NCBI GenBank assembly: GCA_035638775.1
Contig: DASQZJ010000043.1
Span: forward strand, 1-64,000
Length of the DNA stretch: 64,000 nt
Reading direction: 5' to 3'
Source: DASQZJ01 sp035638775
GTDB lineage: Bacteria > Pseudomonadota > Gammaproteobacteria > UBA5335 > SLRW01
Position numbers and translations under genes: made by a program. The notes beneath the pieces are model-generated. The model saw nothing but the letters and a program-made list of their open reading frames with translations, was not told the DNA's origin and did not search any database. The number at the start of each line of letters is the position of its first letter. Position 1 is the stretch's first letter. Below, one piece after another: positions 56,963-64,000 of this stretch.

Positions 56963-58993
56963 ATGGCAAAGGCAAAGAAGAACAAGGCCGGCACCGGGGG
57001 GCGCACCAACCGGCGGTTCATCCTGCTGCTGGTTCTCCTGGCACTCTCGGTCGCCGGCAGTGTCGTGATCTTCGTCTACCTCGGATCGGTGCAGGGCCAC
57101 GACAAGCAATACCTCGAAATCACGCGCCAGCAGAGCCGCCAGAGTGATCGCATCAGCCGCTACGCGATGCTGGCGGTACGCGGCCAGGCTTCCAACCCGG
57201 GTGCGGGCGCCGGCCCGTTCCAGGCGCTGGTCAGCGCCAAGTCCGGGTTCGGCCACGACGTGGCCGTCCTGGCGCACGGTGATCCCGCCCGGGGGCTGCC
57301 GCCCGCGCCTGCCGCGGTGCGTCCGGCGGTCGGGAAGGTGCGCGGCCTCTGGCAGAAGCTCGACAGGCACCTGGAGGTGATCCTGAGTGGCCGCGATTAC
57401 CTGCCGAAAGCGCACGGTTACGCCGCCACCCTGGACGATCTGCTGCCCGCGATGGCTTCCCGGCTCCAGGACCTCGCCGGCCGGGCTCACGGCAGTCGGG
57501 CGGACGTCCTCGAGCAACAGGTGGTGCGGGTGCAGCGCATCAATCGGCAGGTCGACGCGCTGGTTCACGGCACGGGCGATCGGACGCCCTCGGGCAAGCA
57601 GCTCAAGCAGTCCATCGAGGCCCTCGGCACCGCGCTCCAGGGGCTGCGCCACGGCGATCCCTCGATGGGGCTCACGGCGGCCGGCAGCGCCCGGGCGCGC
57701 CAGGCTCTGGACAGCCTGCTCGGGGACTACGGGAAGATGTCCGGGCAGGGGGAATACATCGCGGCCCACGCGGACGGGCTCCGCAAGGCGCAGCAGGCGC
57801 TCGCCGGGCTCGCGACCGAGCCCCTGCAGAACGCGCTGGCGCAGCAGGAACAGGCATTCCGCATGGTCGCGCAGGATCGGCCCGTGAAGGGGATCTACGG
57901 GGTCGCCCTGGCGGTGCTGGCGGCCCTGCTGCTGGTGATGGCCATCTACAGCATGACCTCGCAGATCCGCCGCCTGTTGCGCAACGCGCGGGACCAGAAC
58001 AGCCGCAACCAGGATGCCATCCTGCAGCTGCTGGACGAGATGGGCACGCTCGCCGAGGGCGACCTCACGGTGCAGGCGAGCGTCAGCGAGGACATCACGG
58101 GCGCCATCGCCGACTCCATCAACTACGCGATCGAGGCGCTGCGCGACCTGGTCACGACCATCAACAGCACGGCGGAGCGGGTCGCGACCGCGGCTTCGGA
58201 GTCCCAGGACAATGCCGGCCGGCTGATCCGGGCCAGCGAGCAGCAGAGCCGGCAGATCAATGCCACCAGCGGCGCCATCGAGAACATGGCGCATTCGATC
58301 AGCCAGGTGTCGGAGAATGCCCAGCGCTCGGCCAAGGTGGCGCAGCAGTCGGTGCAGACCGCGGCCAAGGGCGGCACGGCGGTACGCCGCACCATCGAGG
58401 GCATGGACAGCATCCGCGAGCAGATCCAGGAGACATCGAAGCGCATCAAGCGCCTCGGCGAGAGCTCCCAGGAGATCGGCAACATCGTCGAGCTGATCAA
58501 CGATATCGCGGAACAGACCAACATCCTGGCCCTGAACGCGGCGATCCAGGCATCCGCCGCCGGCGAGCAGGGCCGCGGGTTCGCGGTCGTGGCCGACGAG
58601 GTCCAGCGGCTCGCGGAACGCTCGACCAACGCAACCAAGCAGATCGAGGCGCTGGTGCGCACGATCCAGGCGGACACCAACGAGGCGGTGACCTCGATGG
58701 AGAACAGCACCTCCGGGGTGGTGGCCGGTGCCAAGCTGGCCGAGGACGCGGGCAACGCGCTGGACGAGATCGAACGCGTGTCGAACCAGATCGCGAGCCT
58801 GGTCCAGAGTATCTCGGACGCAGCACGCCAGCAGTCCCGGCAGGCGGCCGAAGTAACCAGCAACATGACCCAGATCCAGAAGGTTACGCAGGAGACGGCA
58901 GAGGGCACCCGCGAGACCGGGGACGCGATCGGGCGGCTTGCCGAGCTGGCGACGGAGCTGCGCGAGTCCGTGGCCGGGTTCAAGCTGCCATGA
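56963..58993 (+). CDS. pilJ: Methyl-accepting chemoreceptor PilJ
   Basis: A 676-residue chemoreceptor. A basic N-terminus (KAKKNKAGTGGRTNRR), TM1 at about 18-37, a 270-residue periplasmic PilJ-type domain, TM2 at about 313-332 (VALAVLAALLLVMAIYSM), HAMP, and a cytoplasmic signalling helix with the tip NDIAEQTNILALNAAIQASA and GRGFAVVADEVQRLAERS. The Ala in AAIQASAAG resembles PilJ rather than classical MCP. Two PilJ-type sub-repeats are suggested in the sensor. AAGGAG lies five bases before the ATG. It senses surface contact or pilin state and activates ChpA. Confidence 0.93.
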   Translation: MAKAKKNKAGTGGRTNRRFILLLVLLALSVAGSVVIFVYLGSVQGHDKQYLEITRQQSRQSDRISRYAMLAVRGQASNPGAGAGPFQALVSAKSGFGHDVAVLAHGDPARGLPPAPAAVRPAVGKVRGLWQKLDRHLEVILSGRDYLPKAHGYAATLDDLLPAMASRLQDLAGRAHGSRADVLEQQVVRVQRINRQVDALVHGTGDRTPSGKQLKQSIEALGTALQGLRHGDPSMGLTAAGSARARQALDSLLGDYGKMSGQGEYIAAHADGLRKAQQALAGLATEPLQNALAQQEQAFRMVAQDRPVKGIYGVALAVLAALLLVMAIYSMTSQIRRLLRNARDQNSRNQDAILQLLDEMGTLAEGDLTVQASVSEDITGAIADSINYAIEALRDLVTTINSTAERVATAASESQDNAGRLIRASEQQSRQINATSGAIENMAHSISQVSENAQRSAKVAQQSVQTAAKGGTAVRRTIEGMDSIREQIQETSKRIKRLGESSQEIGNIVELINDIAEQTNILALNAAIQASAAGEQGRGFAVVADEVQRLAERSTNATKQIEALVRTIQADTNEAVTSMENSTSGVVAGAKLAEDAGNALDEIERVSNQIASLVQSISDAARQQSRQAAEVTSNMTQIQKVTQETAEGTRETGDAIGRLAELATELRESVAGFKLP

Positions 58994-59070
58994 CCGCCGG
59001 CGCGCGCCGGACAACATAAGGGGCGATCGGGCCCGCTTCCCGCCCGGGGGCGGGCCGGGGTTTACGGCCT

Positions 59071-62000
59071 ATGATAAAGCAGTCGGTTTCCGACTCCCTG
59101 CAATGGGTCAAGACGCAGCTCGACCAGTCGTTGCTGGCTGCCCGCAACGAGCTCGAGGCGTACCTCGATTCGCCGGAGGACGCATCGCCGCTGGAGCGCT
59201 GCGCGGGTGAGCTGCACCAGGTCGCCGGGACGCTCGCCATGCTGGAGCTGATCGGGCCGGTGCTGATCACGCGGGAGCTCGAGTTCCTGCTGCAGCAGCT
59301 GCGTGACGGCAGCGCGCCACAGACCGTCTACGAGCCCATGCTGGCGGGCCTGATGGTGCTCCCGCACTATCTCGAGCGGCTGCTGCACGGGCAGATGGAC
59401 CTGCCGCTGCTGCTGCTGCCCCAGCTGAACGGGCTGCGCATGGCCGCCGGCAAGCGCACGTTCTCCGAGGTCGACCTGTTCATCGAGACCCTGCCGGGGC
59501 TGCCGGACAACGACTACCTGCCGCCCGAGACGGTGAGCGGCGACGCCGCGGCGGAGGCACGGCGGCAGCGGGGTCCATTCCAGTCCGGCCTGTTGCGGTG
59601 GATGAAGGACCCCACGGCGGAGCAGCACCTGCAGCGCATGCTGGACGCGATGGTGCGGATGCAGGAAGCCAGCGGCGAGCGGGATGCCTACCGGCTCTGG
59701 GGCGCGGCGGCGGGCGTGATCGAGGCGCTCAAGGACCGCGGCCTGGAAGCGGACAACACGCTCAAGCAACTGCTCGGGCGCCTGGACCGGCAGCTCAAGC
59801 AGGTCGCCGATACCGGGCAGCCGCACGAGGCGGAACGGCTGTTCCTGTCCCTGCTCTATTATGCCGGCCGGGCCCGCTCGAGCGGCCAGCGCCTGCGGCA
59901 CCTCCACGACGCGTTCGGGCTCGCCGAGCTGGTCCCGGATCCGGAGGAGCTCGAGCGGGCACGCCAGGCAATGGCGGGGCCTGACGCGGAGCTGATCGGC
60001 AGCGTCTCGCGCGCGATCCGGGAGGACCTGGTGAGCGTCAAGGAGGCGCTCGACGTGTTCCTGCGCGTCGAGGACACCCCCACCGACGACCTCGCGCCCC
60101 TGGTGGAGACGCTCGAACGCGTCGCCAACACCCTCGGCATGATCAACATGCGGGGCATGGAGGAGCTGGTCGACGAGCAGGCCGCCGCCCTCAAGGCCAT
60201 CAGCGACGGCGAGGCGGACGCGAGCGAGGCCGGCCTGCTCGAGATCGCGCGCAATCTGCTCAACGTCGAGAGCCGGCTGGAAAGCGACGAGCTCCGCGAC
60301 ATCGAGCCCGGGGAGGGCGATTCCGAGGAGCCCCGCGGGGTCGACCTCGAGGTCGGCCGGGCCGTGTTCCGGGAGTCGATCCGCAACCTCGCGCGCGTCA
60401 AGGAGAGTCTCACCGAGTTCCTGGAGCAGGAAGGCGATGCGTCCCTGGTCCGGGAGTCGATCCAGCTGCTGCACGAGATCGAGGCCAGCCTGGCGATGCT
60501 GGAGCTGGATCGTCCGGGCAGACTGCTCGGAGCGCTGCGCGAATACCTGGCGAGCGAGATACTCGAGCGCGGCCACACGCCCGGGAGCGCCACGCTGGAG
60601 ATCATCGCGGACGCCGTCATCAGTGTCGAGTACTACCTCGAGGCCCTGCGGGAGGGGCGCACCAGCCCCGAGAGCATCCTCGATACCACCGAGGGCTACG
60701 TCGATCTGCTGCAGCAGGAGCCCACCGGTGACTGGACCGCCGTGGCCGCCGGGTCGGGCGCGGGCCAGCCGGCCGGAGAAGCGGCCGGCGAGGGCCGGGA
60801 ACAGCCGTCGACCGCGGAGGAGAGCGAAGCATCGCCGGGTGAGGCCGCTGCCCCGGAGGAGTCCGCCGAGGAAGAGCGGCCCGCCGTCACGGAGGGGGAA
60901 GGCGAGGGGCACCGGGCAGCGCCAGTGGCGCCGCCGCAGGACGACGTCGACGAGGAGATCGTGGACATCTTCCTCGAAGAAGCGGAAGAGGTCCTGGAGA
61001 CGTTCTCGGAATTCCTGCCCCGCTGGCGCAACAATCCCGGGGACAACGAGGCCCTGGTCACCGTGCGGCGGGGCTTCCACACGCTCAAGGGCAGCGGCCG
61101 CATGGTCGGCGCGGAGTTCATGGGCGAGTTCGCCTGGTCGATCGAGAACATGCTCAACCGGGTGATCGACCAGACCGTGCAGCGCACCGACGAGGTCGTC
61201 GCCCTCATCGACGAGGCCGTTGCGGCCCTGCCCGAGCTGCTGCAGCAGCTGCGCGACGGGACGCCGCCGCAGACCGACGTGCTGGGGATCATCGCGCGCG
61301 CCTACGAGATCGCCCAGCCGGGAAGCGCGGAGGCCGAGCGGGCCGCGGAGGCCGCGGGCAAGGCCCTGCACGAGGCCACCGGTACCGCGCCGCCGGAGGG
61401 CGGGGCGGTACCGGCGGAGCCGGGCCCGGAACAGGAGCCGTCCGCGGAAGAAGCGGGCGGGGGAACGGCGTCCGCCCGCGAAGCGGGGGCGGCGCCGCCC
61501 GGTGGCGAGGCGGAAGAGGAGTCGCCGCCGGGTGAGCCGGCAGCGGAACCGGCCGGGACCGGAGCGACGGCGGCACCGGAGCCGGGGACGGAGGATGGCG
61601 GGCCGGCCGCGGAGCCTCCGGAGACGGAAGCCGGCGCACCGCGCATGGACTCCGTGCTGTACGAGATCTTCGCCAAGGAATGCACCGGGCATCTCCAGAC
61701 CGTCGATGCCTGCCTGCAGGCCGCCCGTGACGGCGAGGAGGCGGAAACCGTCGGCGACGACCTGATACGCGCCCTGCACACCCTGCACGGCAGTGCCAAC
61801 ATGGCGGAAGCGACCGGGATCGCCGAGCTGGCCCGCCGGCTGGAGCACCTCGCCAAGGCGATGCACAACAAGGGCATGACGCTGGCCGGCGAGACGGAGT
61901 CGCTTTTCCGTACCAGCACCGACGCGGTCCGCGACATCCTCGAAGCGCTGGGCGACAGCGCCGTCCCCATGCCGGACCACAGCGAGCTCTGGGCCCGTAT

Positions 62001-64000
62001 CGAGGCATACGAGCGTGAGCTGATCGAGCGCGACATCGGTCATCGCCACGTCAGCCGCGAGGAGCTGGATACCCCCGAGACGATGGATCCGGCGCTCACC
62101 GAGATCTTCCTGGACGAGGGCGTCGAGATTCTCGCCAAGGCCGACGAGATCCTGCACGACTGGAGCGCCGAGCCGGCCGATCAGGACGAGGTCGACGCCA
62201 TGCTGCGCGAGCTGCATACGCTCAAGGGCAGCGCCCGCATGGCCGGCGCCCGCAACATGAGCAACCTGACCCACGAGCTGGAGACGGCGGTTTCCTTGCT
62301 CTCCCGCGGGCGCGTCAGCCGCAGCGACAAGTACGTGAACCTGCTGATCCGGACGGTGGACCAGCTGCATACGATGCTCGACCGGACCCGCTCCGGGCAG
62401 CCGGTCGATCCGGCGCGGGCGCTGTTGGACGAGCTTCAGGCGGCCCGCGGCGCACCGGCTGCCGCCGCCGCACCCCCGGAGGGGTCGTCATCGGGGGACC
62501 GGGCGGCCGCTGAAGAGGCGGCTCCCGTGGAGCCGGAGGCACCGGCGGAAGCGGAACAGGAGCGGGAGAGCACCGAGGCGGCACCCGGGGAGTCGTCGGA
62601 AGCGGCTCCGGAGGAAGCCGAAAGTACCGGGGCGCAGGAACCCGGCGCGGAAGGCGCCGCACGAATCTCCGGCGAGCCCCACGCGGACGAGCCCGCCCGC
62701 GAGCGGCCGGCCGCGCCGGCGGAAGAGCGCGCGGCCCCCGCCGCCCGGCCCGGAGCCTCGGACCTGATCCGGGTGCCGGCCGAGATCATGGATACGCTGC
62801 TCAACAATGCCGGCGAGGTCAGCATTTACCGCGGCCGTCTGGAGCAGCAGATCAACTCGCTGGGCTTCAACCTCACCGAGCTGGACCAGACGGTGGAGCG
62901 CCTGCGCAACCAGCTCCGGGAGCTCGAGATCGAGACCGAGGCCCAGATCCTGCACCGCTACGGCCCCGAGGAAGAGGATCGGCTGCGGCAGGAATTCGAC
63001 CCGCTGGAGCTGGACCGCTATACGCGGGTGCAGCAGCTCTCCCGCGCACTGGTCGAGAGCGTGTCGGACCTTACCAGCGTGGAGGAGCTGCTGGAGAACC
63101 TGCGCCGGGAATCCGAGAGCCTGCTGCTGCAGCAGTCGCGCGTCGCCACGGAGCTGCAGGACACCCTGATGCGCACCCGCATGGTGTCCTTCACCACCCA
63201 GGCGGCGCGGCTCCGGCGCCTGGTCCGGCAGGTCTCGGCGGAGCTCGGAAAGCGCGCCCACCTCGAGGTGGTGGGCGAAGCGGAGCTGGACCGCACGGTG
63301 CTGGACCGTATCATGCCGGCGCTGGAGCACATGTTGCGCAACGCCATCGCGCACGGCCTGGAATTGCCCGAGGAGCGGCGCCGTCGCGGCAAGCCGGAGG
63401 AGGGTACGCTGTCGGTGGCACTGCACCGCGAGGGGGCGCAGGTGGTGATCGTGGTGCGCGACGACGGCGCCGGCCTGGACCTGGACGCGATCCGCCGCAA
63501 GGCCATCGAGCAGGGCCTGACGCGCGAGGGCGTGGAGCTCAGCGACCAGGACATCATCCAGTTCATCCTGGAGCCCGGTTTCAGCACCGCGGACAAGGTC
63601 ACACAGATCTCGGGGCGCGGCGTCGGCATGGACGTGGTCGACGCCGAGATCAAGCAGCTGTCCGGCTCGCTGGCGATCGACTCGGAGCCGGGCTCCGGCA
63701 CCCGTTTCACCATCCGGCTCCCGTTCACACTGGCCATCAGCCAGGGACTGCTGGTGCGGCTCGGCGAGGAGACCTACGCGGTCCCGCTCAATGCCATCGA
63801 GGGCGTCGCGCGCCTGACGCCGCAGGAGGCGCACGAGTATCTGACCGGGCACCAGACCCACTACCGCTACGGCGGCGCCACGTTCACCGTGCGCCCGCTC
63901 TCCGAGCTGATGGGCAGCGGCAGCCGCCTGCCCGCGGACGACGCCCAGACCGTGCCGATGATCCTGGTGCGGGCCGGCGACGAGCGCGTCGCCCTGACCG
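59071..64000 (+). CDS. chpA: Chemosensory histidine kinase ChpA (PilL), N-terminal 1643 residues
   Basis: Open to the window end. Phosphotransfer modules occur in series, with His49 (LHQVAGTLAML), Glu349 in the aligned position (LERVANTLGMI), His468 (LHEIEASLAML), His670 (FHTLKGSGRM), His903 (LHTLHGSANM) and His1049 (LHTLKGSARM). Ala/Glu/Pro-rich linkers join them. A CheA core follows: dimerisation from about 1231 (DLIRVPAEIMDTLLNNAGEV), ATPase with ALEHMLRNAIAHGLE (about 1417), VRDDGAGLDL and GRGVGMDVV (about 1516), then a CheW-like domain from about 1555. Family members end in one or more receiver domains, expected beyond the window. It is the kinase of the pilGHIJ system. Confidence 0.93.
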   Translation, partial: MIKQSVSDSLQWVKTQLDQSLLAARNELEAYLDSPEDASPLERCAGELHQVAGTLAMLELIGPVLITRELEFLLQQLRDGSAPQTVYEPMLAGLMVLPHYLERLLHGQMDLPLLLLPQLNGLRMAAGKRTFSEVDLFIETLPGLPDNDYLPPETVSGDAAAEARRQRGPFQSGLLRWMKDPTAEQHLQRMLDAMVRMQEASGERDAYRLWGAAAGVIEALKDRGLEADNTLKQLLGRLDRQLKQVADTGQPHEAERLFLSLLYYAGRARSSGQRLRHLHDAFGLAELVPDPEELERARQAMAGPDAELIGSVSRAIREDLVSVKEALDVFLRVEDTPTDDLAPLVETLERVANTLGMINMRGMEELVDEQAAALKAISDGEADASEAGLLEIARNLLNVESRLESDELRDIEPGEGDSEEPRGVDLEVGRAVFRESIRNLARVKESLTEFLEQEGDASLVRESIQLLHEIEASLAMLELDRPGRLLGALREYLASEILERGHTPGSATLEIIADAVISVEYYLEALREGRTSPESILDTTEGYVDLLQQEPTGDWTAVAAGSGAGQPAGEAAGEGREQPSTAEESEASPGEAAAPEESAEEERPAVTEGEGEGHRAAPVAPPQDDVDEEIVDIFLEEAEEVLETFSEFLPRWRNNPGDNEALVTVRRGFHTLKGSGRMVGAEFMGEFAWSIENMLNRVIDQTVQRTDEVVALIDEAVAALPELLQQLRDGTPPQTDVLGIIARAYEIAQPGSAEAERAAEAAGKALHEATGTAPPEGGAVPAEPGPEQEPSAEEAGGGTASAREAGAAPPGGEAEEESPPGEPAAEPAGTGATAAPEPGTEDGGPAAEPPETEAGAPRMDSVLYEIFAKECTGHLQTVDACLQAARDGEEAETVGDDLIRALHTLHGSANMAEATGIAELARRLEHLAKAMHNKGMTLAGETESLFRTSTDAVRDILEALGDSAVPMPDHSELWARIEAYERELIERDIGHRHVSREELDTPETMDPALTEIFLDEGVEILAKADEILHDWSAEPADQDEVDAMLRELHTLKGSARMAGARNMSNLTHELETAVSLLSRGRVSRSDKYVNLLIRTVDQLHTMLDRTRSGQPVDPARALLDELQAARGAPAAAAAPPEGSSSGDRAAAEEAAPVEPEAPAEAEQERESTEAAPGESSEAAPEEAESTGAQEPGAEGAARISGEPHADEPARERPAAPAEERAAPAARPGASDLIRVPAEIMDTLLNNAGEVSIYRGRLEQQINSLGFNLTELDQTVERLRNQLRELEIETEAQILHRYGPEEEDRLRQEFDPLELDRYTRVQQLSRALVESVSDLTSVEELLENLRRESESLLLQQSRVATELQDTLMRTRMVSFTTQAARLRRLVRQVSAELGKRAHLEVVGEAELDRTVLDRIMPALEHMLRNAIAHGLELPEERRRRGKPEEGTLSVALHREGAQVVIVVRDDGAGLDLDAIRRKAIEQGLTREGVELSDQDIIQFILEPGFSTADKVTQISGRGVGMDVVDAEIKQLSGSLAIDSEPGSGTRFTIRLPFTLAISQGLLVRLGEETYAVPLNAIEGVARLTPQEAHEYLTGHQTHYRYGGATFTVRPLSELMGSGSRLPADDAQTVPMILVRAGDERVALT

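Noticed and set aside
59062..62370. Very long open frame on the minus strand opposite chpA
   Set aside because: It is a GC-bias shadow: composition is low-complexity, no motif is recognisable, and the plus frame encodes well-defined phosphotransfer and kinase domains.
1..64000. tRNA genes, CRISPR arrays, prophage or complete insertion sequences
   Set aside because: I found no cloverleaf-like segment, no spaced direct repeats, and no transposase or integrase reading frame. A dedicated search could still find a short RNA gene.

Overview
The window is about 64 kb of GC-rich, densely coding chromosome from a gammaproteobacterium. Three conserved blocks point there: argH-algZ-algR-hemC-hemD-hemX-hemY; gshB-tonB-yqgE-ruvX-pyrR-pyrB-pyrX next to pilG-pilH-pilI-pilJ-chpA (the Pseudomonas-type order); and a sigma-54/NtrC-controlled glnK-amtB cluster. 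Genus and family cannot be fixed from the sequence alone. A purple-sulfur or halophile-like (Chromatiales/Ectothiorhodospiraceae-type) host would fit the GC content and respiratory genes, but that is inference. I saw no tRNA, rRNA, CRISPR array, prophage or complete insertion sequence.

Layout. 1-7 kb: the start of a DUF1329 secretory protein, then on the minus strand rquA-frdA-frdB-frdC-frdD (rhodoquinone synthesis plus a four-subunit fumarate reductase) behind an Anr/FNR-type box, and a GMC oxidoreductase pair behind a second Anr box. 7-12.5 kb: rep helicase, two unrecognised genes, comM/yifB and ubiK. 12.5-17.3 kb: NtrC site, sigma-54 promoter, TorF-type porin, glnK-amtB and amtB-glnK. 17-20 kb: CDGSH protein, FetAB-type transporter, DUF4124 protein. 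19.6-22.5 kb: divergent speE and speA (polyamines). 22.5-29 kb: a beta-hydroxyacid dehydrogenase, a coupled run of phosphoribosyltransferase, hydrolase, NAD-type isocitrate dehydrogenase and DksA-like protein, a PoxB-type enzyme, a crotonase and a broken DUF2784 gene. 29-41 kb: a GAF/PAS/GGDEF/EAL protein, cysE, trxB, several small conserved genes, pncA-pncB (NAD salvage) and argH. 41-47 kb: algZ-algR and haem genes. 47-55 kb: TauE/SafE exporter, pyrimidine genes, ruvX, yqgE, tonB, gshB. 55-64 kb: the type IV pilus chemosensory system, with chpA running off the end.

The most notable system is rquA directly upstream of frdABCD. RquA converts ubiquinone to the low-potential rhodoquinone, and fumarate reductase is the enzyme that uses rhodoquinol. 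Here both appear to share one transcript, and the only promoter-proximal signal I can see is a perfect match to the Anr box. The pair therefore looks like an oxygen-controlled module for fumarate respiration that builds its own quinone. A PyrK-type subunit in the pyrimidine operon and an NAD-specific isocitrate dehydrogenase would suit the same low-oxygen lifestyle, but that link is inference.

Smaller points of interest are a ~160-bp repeat with near-perfect terminal inverted repeats (two copies plus a remnant), a DUF2784 gene with two frameshifts, a catalytically dead dihydroorotase paired with PyrB, a ChpA phosphotransfer module with Glu in place of His, and several unexplained palindromes.
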